DNA of 33,813 nucleotides, taken from assembly GCA_900315755.1 (NCBI GenBank), contig ONAI01000015.1, forward strand, positions 1-33,813. The letters run 5' to 3'. Under the pieces are notes generated by a model that saw only the letters and a list, made by a program, of their open reading frames with translations, did not search any database and had not been told where the DNA came from. This DNA is from an uncultured Ruminococcus sp. (GTDB taxonomy: Bacteria; Bacillota; Clostridia; Oscillospirales; Ruminococcaceae). A program made the position numbers and the translations under genes. Positions within the stretch are counted from its first letter, which is position 1, and the number at the start of each line of letters is the position of its first letter. This document shows positions 1 to 7,627 of this stretch, piece after piece.

Positions 1-363
1 ATCCATGTACATATTGTAATTAGGATCATCAAACGGTACAGCTATTATCTTGTCATCACGATGACCGTTATCAAGCATTCTGATCACACCTATCGGGTAG
101 CACTTAACAAGTGTCAGCGGGACGAGTGTTTCAGAGCAGAGAACAAGCACATCAAGCGGATCGTTATCGTCAGAATAGGTACGCGGGATAAGTCCGTAGT
201 TTGCAGGATAATGAGTAGAGGTATGAAGGATACGGTCCATTTTTATGAGACCTGTTTCCTTATCCAGTTCGTACTTGATCTTGCTGCCTTTTCCGATCTC
301 GATAACTGCATAGAACTCATCTGGATTGATTCTTTTCGGACTGATATTATGCCAAATATTCAT
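1..363 (-). CDS. ppa: Inorganic pyrophosphatase, family I (3' end beyond window)
   Basis: This cytoplasmic enzyme hydrolyses pyrophosphate to phosphate and so pulls biosynthetic reactions forward. The reverse strand reads without interruption for 121 codons from ATG at 363 to the window edge, beginning MNIWHNISPKRINPDEF and continuing with features of family I soluble pyrophosphatases: an EIGKGSKIKYELD strand, the HYPANYGLIPRTYSDDNDPLD segment with active-site Tyr and Asp residues, and DVLVL. A GGAGG ribosome binding site lies 7 bases before the ATG. The C-terminal part is outside the window, so completeness cannot be judged. The overlapping forward-strand ORF is a shadow. Identification is confident on motif grounds. 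Confidence 0.93.
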   Translation of the reverse strand, partial: MNIWHNISPKRINPDEFYAVIEIGKGSKIKYELDKETGLIKMDRILHTSTHYPANYGLIPRTYSDDNDPLDVLVLCSETLVPLTLVKCYPIGVIRMLDNGHRDDKIIAVPFDDPNYNMYMD

Positions 364-448
364 AGAATTCCTCCGCAGCATTTACCGGTAAGTTTTCCGG
401 TAGGATTCCGGATCTCCGTCTTGATGACAGAGTTATCCCTCACTAATT

Positions 449-476
449 AGTATACCATTTTTTTGCGATTTGTCAA
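449..476 (-). promoter_or_regulatory. Promoter of the pyrophosphatase gene
   Basis: On the minus strand there is a TTGACA box (471-476), a 16-bp spacer and TATACT (449-454). The leader to the ATG at 363 is about 80 bases and contains repeated CCGG-bearing segments, including the 10-bp palindrome TTACCGGTAA. No known riboswitch was recognised in it. Confidence 0.7.
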
Positions 477-633
477 TAACGGCAGCGAATTTCGTCGATA
501 TGATATAAAAACTTGAAAAATGTCGTCAGTTTTTTAAGTCAATACCTCACAAATGATATGCAGAGTATAATTTCGTTGTATAAGTATCGACTGATTGTAG
601 ATTATTCCCCTGTTATACTTATCGGAGAATTAA

Positions 634-650
634 ATTAACAGAATGTTAAT
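634..650. promoter_or_regulatory. Palindrome upstream of the sensor-cyclase promoter (possible operator)
   Basis: A perfect inverted repeat, ATTAACA-gaa-TGTTAAT, is centred about 40 bp upstream of the -35 box of the LacI-sensor/GGDEF gene. The position suits a regulator binding site. The fused protein itself has no helix-turn-helix, so another protein would have to bind. The rest of 477-680 is AT-rich and holds only short imperfect repeats (ATAAGTAT ... ATACTTAT). Confidence 0.4.
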
Positions 651-680
651 AATCTCATAAAGAATTGTACTTAAATTCTA

Positions 681-709
681 TTGATTTTTTACTTCAAATA
701 TTGTATAAT
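681..709 (+). promoter_or_regulatory. Promoter of the LacI-sensor/GGDEF gene
   Basis: TTGATT (681-686), a 17-bp spacer and a perfect TATAAT (704-709). The TTG at 681 that could open a longer reading frame is therefore the -35 hexamer. This argues that translation starts at the ATG at 795. Confidence 0.7.
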
Positions 710-794
710 ATATATAATCGTTTTACCGGCATGGGGATATTACAATTTGCCGGATCATGTTTCACGTTATACGAAAAGGGGTGCAGTCACCAGA

Positions 795-2723
795 ATGTCT
801 ACCTATAAAGTCGCATTGATAGTCGAGGAAATGGATCAGTCTTATCAGAGTTCCATCCTCAGCGGTATCTCTTCAGCAGCTGCTGAGTTCTCACTCGATA
901 TTTCTGTTTTTGTTTCATTCAGCGGTTCTATCAATCCAGATCACGAAAAAGGTGAATTCAATATCTTCAACCTGCCGGATTTCAACGACTTCGACGGCGC
1001 TATCCTCCTGACTAACACTCTTGCTCATCAGAATGTCGTGAATGAGATACTTGAACGCATCAAAGCAGCAGGTATCCCTGCTGTCAGCCTCGATAATGAT
1101 ATACCTTACCTTTACCATGTCGGTATAGATAACAGAACTGCTATGTACCGTATAACAGAGCATCTCATCAATGCTCACGGTTTCACAAGGTTCGCATATA
1201 TTTCTGGTCCGGATGATAATCCGGAAAGCTGCGATCGTCTGAATGGTTTTCTTGAAGTTCTGCATGAACATAACCTCTCCATTCCGGATGAGTTTATCTA
1301 TCGGGGCAGTTTCCGCGCTCCTTCAGGCAGACACGCTGTCGATTACTTTCTTTCCCTCGGCTGTGATCTTCCGGAAGCCATAATCTGTGCTAATGACGTT
1401 ATGGCAGCTGCCGCTATCAACCGTCTAACCGATGCCGGCTATAAAGTTCCGGATGACATTGCGGTCACAGGTTTCGATAATACTTACAACTCACACAACT
1501 ACCACATCGAACTTACTACTGTTGACCGTCCGCTCGCGCTCTCAGGCAGACTCGCCTGCAAAATGCTTTTCAACCATTTCAATAATGTGCCGCAGGACAG
1601 AAGCGTTATCCTGAATATGTCAACACGCTTCACAGAAAGCTGCGGCTGTGCTCATAATGCAAGCCGTAAGCTATCAGAGTTCAGGGAACTCAATTACCGC
1701 AATTATATGCGCTTTGAGAAATCTCAGGACTTTATGTCCGACCTCAATAAGCTTTCTGTTGACCTTATCAGCACCGATTCATTTGAGCAGTTTTTGTCTT
1801 ATCTGAAAAATTTCACCAAGAAAATAACACCTGAGGAATACTACTTCTGCCTTTGTGACAACTGGCTGTGTGATGCTGATATTGACGAGCTGCGTCCAAA
1901 CAAGGTAAAGTCACTCGGAAACGTTACGGAATACACCGATGAAATACTTGTACCGATCGCTTATATCAACGGAGTTTTTTGCGATGTTCCAAAGATAAAG
2001 CGTAAAGAGATCATTCCGCACATCCTTGATAACCAGAAGCCGGGCAGAGTTTATTATCACATTCCGCTTCACTTTGGAGACAGATGTCTCGGATACATGG
2101 TCATATGCAATTCCAAGCTGCCCCTGCACAATTCAATGTTCGAGACCTTCTGCATAACTCTGAGCAATTCCCTCGAAAACATACGCAAGGTCATAACTCT
2201 TGAAAACGCTCTGGAACGTCTCGGCAAGCTGTATGCAACTGATACTTTTTCAGGTATCAATAACCGCAACGGATTTGTACTTGAATCTGAGGATATTTAC
2301 CGCCAGTGCGTCGAGGAACAAAGAGAAATTATGCTGATGTTCATTGATCTGGACGGTCTGAAGAAGATCAATGACACTTACGGACACGATACCGGTGACA
2401 AGGCTATCTGCAGTATCGCTGACGTACTTGTGAAATCCTGCATAAACGGCGAAATATTCTGCCGTTTCGGCGGCGATGAGTTCATAGTATTTGCCGCTGA
2501 CTTTACCGATATTCAGGCTCAGAAGCTCACAAAAGACATCCAGAACAACATAACAGAGATCAATAACAGCGGTAAGAATCCTTTTACTCTTAGTGCAAGT
2601 ACCGGTTATGTTATCGCTAAACCTCAGAAAGGTGAAGACATTTTCAATTTCGTTACTGATGCCGATAATGTCATGTACGCTCAGAAGCGAAAGAAGAAGC
2701 TTTCAAAATACCTGAAAGGTTGA
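795..2723 (+). CDS. LacI-type sensor fused to diguanylate cyclase (GGDEF)
   Basis: Predicted to make cyclic di-GMP in response to a small ligand, probably a sugar. Residues 1 to about 295 match the periplasmic-binding fold of LacI-family regulators (GAILL, the AIICANDVMAAA segment, DIAVTGFDN), but there is no N-terminal helix-turn-helix and no signal peptide, so sensing should be cytoplasmic. A middle region of about 190 residues looks GAF-like. The C-terminal GGDEF domain has FIDLDGLKKIND and an intact GGDEF at 559-563; no RxxD product-inhibition site precedes it. The ATG at 795 was chosen because the longer frame would start inside the -35 box; AAAGGGGTG lies upstream as ribosome binding site. 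The middle region resembles that of the regulator at 26199-28376. The ligand is unknown. Confidence 0.85.
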   Translation: MSTYKVALIVEEMDQSYQSSILSGISSAAAEFSLDISVFVSFSGSINPDHEKGEFNIFNLPDFNDFDGAILLTNTLAHQNVVNEILERIKAAGIPAVSLDNDIPYLYHVGIDNRTAMYRITEHLINAHGFTRFAYISGPDDNPESCDRLNGFLEVLHEHNLSIPDEFIYRGSFRAPSGRHAVDYFLSLGCDLPEAIICANDVMAAAAINRLTDAGYKVPDDIAVTGFDNTYNSHNYHIELTTVDRPLALSGRLACKMLFNHFNNVPQDRSVILNMSTRFTESCGCAHNASRKLSEFRELNYRNYMRFEKSQDFMSDLNKLSVDLISTDSFEQFLSYLKNFTKKITPEEYYFCLCDNWLCDADIDELRPNKVKSLGNVTEYTDEILVPIAYINGVFCDVPKIKRKEIIPHILDNQKPGRVYYHIPLHFGDRCLGYMVICNSKLPLHNSMFETFCITLSNSLENIRKVITLENALERLGKLYATDTFSGINNRNGFVLESEDIYRQCVEEQREIMLMFIDLDGLKKINDTYGHDTGDKAICSIADVLVKSCINGEIFCRFGGDEFIVFAADFTDIQAQKLTKDIQNNITEINNSGKNPFTLSASTGYVIAKPQKGEDIFNFVTDADNVMYAQKRKKKLSKYLKG

Positions 2724-2730
2724 TATTAAA

Positions 2731-2763
2731 ATAAGCGTACCGCTAAGCGGTACGCCTATTTAT
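2731..2763. terminator. Bidirectional terminator between convergent genes
   Basis: Perfect 9-bp stem (GCGTACCGC / GCGGTACGC, 2735-2755) with a 3-base loop and flanking A/T-rich runs on both sides. It lies between the sensor-cyclase gene and the oppositely oriented dockerin gene. Confidence 0.7.
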
Positions 2764-2769
2764 TGTGCT

Positions 2770-4674
2770 TTATGAGAAATCTTCAATAAGCTTGAGCGTG
2801 AATCTCTGGATTATCAGAGCATCGTTCGGAGTAAGTCCAGCCTTGCCGTCAACATCTCCGTTAATCTTTCCGATTTCTGTGATATGATCATCACTCGCTC
2901 CGTCAACATCGTACTTCTTAGGATTGAGAGTACACTGCATTACCATTACCACGTCAGACATATCTACTGAGCCGTCGCAGTTTGCATCGCCCAGAAGTGT
3001 GGGCTTGAGTTCTTCTGTTGTTGGCTCTGTCGGAACTTCTGCGTAGTATACCTCAACATTATCAACAGTTATGGTATCTGATTCGCCGTAATAGTATCCG
3101 AACACAACGTTTCCTTCCGGATTAACAATGCTCTTGTCAGGTGTTGCTCCTGCAATACTATCTGGAAGTATCCACATTATCTCGACCTTGTCCTCTGCAC
3201 CGATGATCGCGGAATTCACAGGCTCCTGATACCAGTATTTGCTGCTCTTGCTTGTTGTACCTGTACCTGTTCCATATACGAGCTTATTGATTGGCTTATC
3301 TGCTGAAACGTCAAAACGGATCGCATAAGGTCTCATATCAGCTGTTATACCAAGATCCTCATATGAGATCTCAAAATTCTTCTTTGAATCAGCTGTTGCT
3401 GTGCAGTCAAGAGTCTTACTCTGCTTGGTCTTTGTTGAACCGGTGTAAGGTATTGTCTTGGTTACAGTATATGTAATTGCAGCACTTGTTATCTTTACAG
3501 GATCTTTGCTTGTGATCTCTGTATACTTTGAAGCATCCTTAGTACCGTACCAGAACTGGAATCCGATAGAATCGCTCGGTCTTGTAGTCTGGCACTTCTG
3601 AACCTCAGCCGGAACGTCCCAGAGACACTGGATGTACTTTCCTGCGCCCTCAAGAGTTGTTCCCTCTCCTATTTCGTCTATACCAAATTCAACGCCGTCA
3701 GCTTCTAACTCTTCCTTGACCTCAGCGCCCATTTCATTATACCAGTAGCCTGCATTTGCTTTTCCTGATACCTGAGCCTTAGCATATTCAGTATCAGCAG
3801 CAGAGCCTTTTTCTACGTTGGTTCCGCAGCCATACATGAACTTATCAATATCATAATCAGATTCAACAGTAACTAAAAGTGATTCGATAGTTACATTGCC
3901 GTCAGACGGGATCCCGAAATCGCTGTATTTGAACTTGTGGCTGTTGATAGGATCGCCTTCCTCAGGAACGATGCCTTCCTTCTCATAGTATTCATCATCA
4001 TAGCCAACTGTGAGTTCGTAATCAAGTTCGTCAAGCTGCTTTGAGATAGTAGCGGAAATTGTTGCTGTGCCGTCCTTGTTATCCTTGAACGACCATGTTC
4101 CGCTCTTCTTGTTCTTCGTTTCAGGAGTTGAACTTGAACTGCTCGAAGAACCGCTTGAGAAATCAACACCTGTAAGCTTTACTGTATTTGCTACCATATC
4201 TTTCTTTGAATTATCCCAATGAGCAGAATAGTAGCATCTGAACTCAAATGTTCCGCCCGGCTTTGCATCGATCTCAGAAAGATCAATGGTTATTGTGCTG
4301 GAAGCTTTATCAAGCTTGCAAGCTGTTCCCTCTACCTTTGAGCCTGCACCGCCTTCCATCCACTCGCCGCTCTTATCGAGTTCGAGCCAATATGGTTTTT
4401 CAGCAGTTGAACAGCCAAATCCGTAAGAGAAGCTCTGTCCGGCATAATTGGTGTCAAGTGTGAATGTAACAGAATCTGCACCGTCTTCAGGGATAGTTCC
4501 CTTATATACCGATGTATCGTCCATAGTCTGCGAAAGTCCCTTGCTGACTGTGATAGACGCTGAATCCGGTACTGAAACTGCATTTACCGGTGCCGAACAT
4601 ACAGGCACCATAGCAGCAGCCATAGTAAGGCTTAAAACAGTAGCTTTGATTCTGTTCCTGAGTTGTTTCTTCAT
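2770..4674 (-). CDS. Secreted dockerin protein with three putative carbohydrate-binding modules
   Basis: A 634-residue exported protein with no recognised catalytic domain. It starts with a signal peptide (MKKQLRNR, hydrophobic stretch, Ala-rich end near residue 32). Three related beta-rich segments follow, at about 40-170, 195-400 and 405-555. Each carries an aromatic cluster such as PYWLEL, GYWYNE or KYWYQE, a later W (QCLWDVP, IMWILP) and a strand such as GFQFWYGT or VFGYYYG. A Ser run at about 175-183 separates the first two. The C-terminal dockerin (about 567-634) has two calcium-loop repeats, starting at DANCDGSVDMSD and DVDGKAGLTPND. Exposed aromatic clusters suggest glycan binding, but that is inference. 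ATG at 4674 follows an AAAGGA site. Function beyond cellulosome attachment is not established. Confidence 0.8.
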   Translation of the reverse strand: MKKQLRNRIKATVLSLTMAAAMVPVCSAPVNAVSVPDSASITVSKGLSQTMDDTSVYKGTIPEDGADSVTFTLDTNYAGQSFSYGFGCSTAEKPYWLELDKSGEWMEGGAGSKVEGTACKLDKASSTITIDLSEIDAKPGGTFEFRCYYSAHWDNSKKDMVANTVKLTGVDFSSGSSSSSSSTPETKNKKSGTWSFKDNKDGTATISATISKQLDELDYELTVGYDDEYYEKEGIVPEEGDPINSHKFKYSDFGIPSDGNVTIESLLVTVESDYDIDKFMYGCGTNVEKGSAADTEYAKAQVSGKANAGYWYNEMGAEVKEELEADGVEFGIDEIGEGTTLEGAGKYIQCLWDVPAEVQKCQTTRPSDSIGFQFWYGTKDASKYTEITSKDPVKITSAAITYTVTKTIPYTGSTKTKQSKTLDCTATADSKKNFEISYEDLGITADMRPYAIRFDVSADKPINKLVYGTGTGTTSKSSKYWYQEPVNSAIIGAEDKVEIMWILPDSIAGATPDKSIVNPEGNVVFGYYYGESDTITVDNVEVYYAEVPTEPTTEELKPTLLGDANCDGSVDMSDVVMVMQCTLNPKKYDVDGASDDHITEIGKINGDVDGKAGLTPNDALIIQRFTLKLIEDFS

Positions 4675-4743
4675 TTCTGATCAATCCTTTCAAATAATAA
4701 ATAAATAATAATGATATAAGATTTGCCCTCTCTATACAGGCAC

Positions 4744-4749
4744 ATTATA
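4744..4749 (-). promoter_or_regulatory. Probable -10 box of the three-module dockerin gene
   Basis: TGaTATAAT extended -10 on the minus strand, leaving a leader of about 60-70 bases to the ATG. No good -35 hexamer is present at 17 bp, so the call rests on the extended -10 alone. The rest of 4675-4867 is AT-rich, and no clear promoter for the divergent lipoprotein gene could be fixed. Confidence 0.45.
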
Positions 4750-4867
4750 TCATATATTACGCCAGTAAATGTTAACAAATTATGAACAATAAGCAAAAAT
4801 CGTTATAAACAATAAATATTGCAGACATTATTTGTCAACAATTACCATACATTACCGGAGGTTATAC

Positions 4868-5332
4868 ATGAAAAAGTTAATTTCACTCTTATCAATTATT
4901 GCTATTGCAGCTGCATCATCGTCTTGCTCAAGCAAATCGTCTTCCACGGACAGCACTAAAGCTTCAGCTGCTGTAAGTGGCGCATATGACAATTCAAGTG
5001 CAGACAAGTATGTCGGTTCATGGAGCAGCGGAAGATGTTCCATAACCGTATATGAAGAAGATGGCAAATACCCGGTAATGATACGTTGGGCTACGAACGC
5101 TTCAGATTACAGTGAATGGGAATATTCCTGCACTTACAATAAAGATAAATGCTCTCTGATCTGTGATGGCGGCGCTGTACGCACAGACCACTTCTTTGAC
5201 AGCAGCATCGGCGCTGAAAAATTGGAAGTCAGATACACCGATGGTAAGGCAGAATTCACTCTCAGCAACGACAAACTTATATGGAATGATCTCATTGATA
5301 ATGCAGGAAAAAATATGCTCTTTGAACGATAA
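4868..5332 (+). CDS. Small secreted lipoprotein of unknown function
   Basis: A 154-residue predicted lipoprotein. The N-terminus MKKLISLLSIIAIAAASSSC has a basic start, a hydrophobic core and a Cys at residue 20 as probable lipidation site; the residues before it are SSS, a weak rather than ideal lipobox. A Ser/Thr/Ala-rich spacer (about 20-45) leads to one small domain with GSWSSGRCSITVYEEDGKYP and SEWEYSC, which looks like a compact beta-barrel. Start at 4868 is chosen because a GGAGG site lies 6 bases upstream and the signal peptide begins there; the longer frame from 4832 has neither. No recognised function. It is divergent from the three-module dockerin gene, and nothing shows that they are functionally related. 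Confidence 0.75.
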   Translation: MKKLISLLSIIAIAAASSSCSSKSSSTDSTKASAAVSGAYDNSSADKYVGSWSSGRCSITVYEEDGKYPVMIRWATNASDYSEWEYSCTYNKDKCSLICDGGAVRTDHFFDSSIGAEKLEVRYTDGKAEFTLSNDKLIWNDLIDNAGKNMLFER

Positions 5333-5385
5333 ATTATTGTAGGCTAAGTTATCTGAACAGTTAAGCCTATCATATCACAAAGACA

Positions 5386-5414
5386 TTTACAACACTTCTG
5401 AAAAATGATATAAT
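5386..5414 (+). promoter_or_regulatory. Promoter of the carbonic anhydrase gene
   Basis: TTTACA (5386-5391), a 17-bp spacer and TGaTATAAT extended -10 (TATAAT at 5409-5414). The sequence is almost the same as the promoter of the HAD phosphatase gene at 31132-31160, including parts of the spacer. Confidence 0.8.
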
Positions 5415-5466
5415 AGAAGTGACATAGTTTCAAAACAAAAACTCTATTCAAAGTGAGGTAACAGCT

Positions 5467-6036
5467 ATGGAATCATACAGAATAACAGCCGATGAGGCGA
5501 AGAAAAGGCTTGAAAACGGAAACATTGAATATGTTAATACTAATAAATCCGTCTGTGACACATCTTTGGAGCAGCTCAAAAAATTCAGTGAGAACGGTCA
5601 GCAGCCTTATGCTATAATCATTACCTGTTCGGATTCGAGAGTTGTGCCGGAACTGATATTCTCAGCAGGTATCGGTGACCTTTTCGTCATAAGAGTTGCA
5701 GGAAACGTTATCGACTCACATCAGCTCGGCAGTATAGAGTACGCTGCTGAGCACCTCGGCACTGGACTTATCGTTGTACTCGGTCACGATCACTGCGGAG
5801 CCGTTGACGCTGCCATGAACCACGAACCAGACGGCTACATCAAGTACATCACGGACGAGATAGTGAAAGCTATCGGCGACGAAAAAGATGAAGTCAAGGC
5901 TTGCTGTCTGAACGTCAAGCATAGCTGCGAGATCATCGAGCACAGCTTGCAGATACAAAAGGACGAACGCGAGTACGGACTGAAAGTTCTCGGTGCAATT
6001 TATCATCTCGAAAGCGGCAAGGTCGAGTTCTTATGA
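5467..6036 (+). CDS. Beta-class carbonic anhydrase
   Basis: Interconverts carbon dioxide and bicarbonate in the cytoplasm, supplying bicarbonate for carboxylations, which matters to succinate-forming rumen-type fermenters. The protein has 189 residues, the short size usual for clostridial and archaeal beta enzymes. Zinc ligands of the beta class are visible: C54 and D56 in CSDSR, then H107 and C110 in GHDHCGA. The segments FVIRVAGN and GSIEYAAEHLG are also typical. No signal peptide is present. It is a single-gene unit with its own strong promoter 50-80 bp upstream; a GTGAGG site precedes the ATG. Family assignment is confident; the physiological role is inferred. Confidence 0.94.
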   Translation: MESYRITADEAKKRLENGNIEYVNTNKSVCDTSLEQLKKFSENGQQPYAIIITCSDSRVVPELIFSAGIGDLFVIRVAGNVIDSHQLGSIEYAAEHLGTGLIVVLGHDHCGAVDAAMNHEPDGYIKYITDEIVKAIGDEKDEVKACCLNVKHSCEIIEHSLQIQKDEREYGLKVLGAIYHLESGKVEFL

Positions 6037-6191
6037 TAAGGACAATATTTATATGCCACGACAGTCAAATACAGAGCCGCCTTATTATAATTTATCGAGT
6101 ATCTCCTCATATTAATAGGAGTAACGATATTCAAGAACTGTACAGAAAATAAAGATTTGAAAACCTGCCCGATGCTGGTATTATAATAAAC

Positions 6192-6229
6192 AAAGCCGGA
6201 TGACAGCACAAAATGCGTCAACCGGCTTT
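6192..6229. terminator. Terminator-like hairpin after the carbonic anhydrase gene
   Basis: AAAGCCGG ... CCGGCTTT with further inner pairing (TGAC/GTCA, GCA/TGC) gives a long stem with one mismatch and one bulge. T-rich tracts on either side are short, so direction is uncertain. The remainder of 6037-6260 shows no coding sequence; a weak CTCCT ... AGGAG hairpin is present near 6106-6122. Confidence 0.55.
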
Positions 6230-6260
6230 ATCAATACTAATATTAACAATGAACACTTTT

Positions 6261-6316
6261 CATATTCTCGGACGGTGCGGAAATAAATTATCTCCGCATC
6301 ACGCCCTTTGAATATG
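6261..6316 (-). terminator. Long imperfect hairpin downstream of the two-domain lipoprotein gene
   Basis: Outer arms CATATTC / GAATATG and inner arms TGCGGA / TCCGCA fold into one interrupted stem immediately after the stop at 6344. There is no clear T run, so it may stabilise the mRNA 3' end or be a weak terminator. Confidence 0.4.
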
Positions 6317-6343
6317 TATTAGAAAATTAGAAATATGGTTTGA

Positions 6344-7360
6344 TTATTCAGCTTCGTTGAGATCTGCATCTAAATCAGCTTCGTCTATTCCGCCTTCAGC
6401 AAGTGTGTGAAGGAATACCATAATATCTACTGCATCATCTTCAGAAACTTCTGAAAGAACAGAAGAACCGCTCTTACCTGTCATCTGGATCTGTGAAGCA
6501 GCAGTATCAATTGTAAGGCTGAGAGTATCGAGAGCATTATACTGATCATCATAGAGAGTTAATCCAGTTGTATCAAGACTCCAGTGATACTTGCCTACTG
6601 ATTCTGTACCGTCAGTATCGAGTTCATAGAATTCGAGCTCGCCGTTCTCAAGTGAAATTGCAGCAAAGCTTCCGTCAGATGAAGGACCAGCCCAGTATGT
6701 ACCGTCAAGTGCATCAGCGATCTGGCAAACTAAAGACTCTTCTTCAAGGATCTTAGCAGCATCTTCAAAAGTAGCAGCATCAACTTCTGTCATAACAACA
6801 GCATCGTTGAGAATGATAAGCTCATGCTCTAAATCTAATGTCCACGGAATTGCGAATACAGGCTGTGTAAGCTCTGCATCACTGAAAATGTAGAATGTCG
6901 GATCTCCCTCAGCAACGCCCCAGTAACCTTCAAAGCTTGAATCGTCGTCGCACTCAAGGATAACCTTCTCATCAGAGAAAGCTAATGCATAGCAGTTGAA
7001 ATCAGCATCCATACCAACCCATACAGAGTTAGCTACTGCATTAACGTATTCGGAAGGCATTTCAGCCTGTGCAGCAGGAGCAGCAGGAGCAGCTGTCTGC
7101 TTTGCAACAGCAGAAGTACCCTTCTTCTGTGGCTTTGTACCTGTGCTTGTACCGCCGGAAGCCTTAGTTGTAGCAGCCTTTGTTGTAGAAGCTGCTGTTG
7201 TTGATTCCTTAGCAGCCTCAGATGATGAAGCAGCTGCTGTTGATGCAGCAGTTGTTGTCGCCTTGCTACTGCTGTCGCTGCTTCCGCCGCATGATGTGAG
7301 TGACATTGATGCTGTGATAACAGCAGCAAGCACTAACGCAAATTTCTTCATAGTTCCCAT
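6344..7360 (-). CDS. Secreted lipoprotein with Ala/Thr/Ser linker and two related domains
   Basis: A 338-residue predicted lipoprotein. The signal peptide ends in a canonical lipobox, LTSC, with Cys24. Residues about 26-95 are a low-complexity Ala/Thr/Ser/Lys linker. Two similar domains of about 100 residues follow: one starting near NSVWVGMDADFNCYALAF and one near DGTYWAGPSSDGSFAAISL. Each has a [S/T]xWxG-type opening, acidic loops and a closing segment of small residues, consistent with a lipocalin-like duplicated beta fold (inference). GGAGG lies 9 bases before the ATG at 7360; the ATG nine bases further in is too far from it. It is divergent from a two-component system, and one pair of 21-bp-spaced repeats abuts its promoter. 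It is therefore a likely target of that regulator. No enzymatic function is recognisable. Confidence 0.8.
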   Translation of the reverse strand: MGTMKKFALVLAAVITASMSLTSCGGSSDSSSKATTTAASTAAASSSEAAKESTTAASTTKAATTKASGGTSTGTKPQKKGTSAVAKQTAAPAAPAAQAEMPSEYVNAVANSVWVGMDADFNCYALAFSDEKVILECDDDSSFEGYWGVAEGDPTFYIFSDAELTQPVFAIPWTLDLEHELIILNDAVVMTEVDAATFEDAAKILEEESLVCQIADALDGTYWAGPSSDGSFAAISLENGELEFYELDTDGTESVGKYHWSLDTTGLTLYDDQYNALDTLSLTIDTAASQIQMTGKSGSSVLSEVSEDDAVDIMVFLHTLAEGGIDEADLDADLNEAE

Positions 7361-7419
7361 ATTTCTTTTCCTCCAAAATTAATAATAATTGGAATAACCA
7401 TTACGGTTATGACTTTTAT

Positions 7420-7448
7420 ATTTTAATCAGTTTATTTTGAAATGTCAA
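7420..7448 (-). promoter_or_regulatory. Promoter of the two-domain lipoprotein gene
   Basis: Minus-strand TTGACA (7443-7448), 17-bp spacer and TAAAAT (7420-7425). The first direct repeat of the putative LytTR operator begins 6 bp upstream of this -35 box. The leader contains an ATAACC / GGTTAT inverted repeat near 7394-7410. Confidence 0.75.
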
Positions 7449-7454
7449 CGTTTT

Positions 7455-7550
7455 TGGGATAATCGGCAGTCAAAATGGGATAATAGGCTAGTGCTTTAAA
7501 CTGATGATGTATTTCTGGGATAAAATATGCTCCATATGGGATGATTGGCA
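7455..7550 (+). promoter_or_regulatory. Four direct repeats in two 21-bp-spaced pairs: candidate LytTR operators
   Basis: TGGGATAAT-like repeats begin at 7455, 7476, 7516 and 7537, all in the same orientation. The spacing is exactly 21 bp inside each pair, that is 9-bp repeats separated by 12 bp. LytTR regulators such as AgrA and ComE are known to bind pairs of short direct repeats with a 12-13 bp gap. Here the pairs lie between the divergent lipoprotein promoter and the promoter of a LytTR response regulator. The first pair abuts the lipoprotein -35 box; the second ends about 12 bp before the regulator's -35 box. Binding by the adjacent regulator is inference. Confidence 0.7.
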
Positions 7551-7561
7551 TATTGCTGCTA

Positions 7562-7590
7562 TTGAAAACAACAGTAAGATGTGATATAAT
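7562..7590 (+). promoter_or_regulatory. Promoter of the response regulator / kinase / protease operon
   Basis: TTGAAA (7562-7567), 17-bp spacer and TGaTATAAT extended -10 (TATAAT at 7585-7590). It is followed by a short leader and AGGAGG before the ATG at 7628. Confidence 0.8.
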
Positions 7591-7627
7591 ATGGATATTC
7601 TTTTGTTTTTCTATTACAGGAGGAGTT

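Noticed and set aside
681..794. Longer N-terminus for the LacI-sensor/GGDEF protein starting at TTG 681
   Set aside because: The TTG is the -35 box of a well-formed promoter and the -10 box lies inside the extra segment, so this stretch is not translated in the main transcript.
5341..5372. TAGGCT ... AGCCTA hairpin as terminator of the small lipoprotein gene
   Set aside because: The stem has a bulge and no T run follows; too weak to list.
6996..7382. Forward-strand Ala/Val-rich open frame opposite the lipoprotein linker
   Set aside because: It is the antisense of a low-complexity Ala/Thr/Ser linker; it has no ribosome binding site and runs through the lipoprotein's start region.
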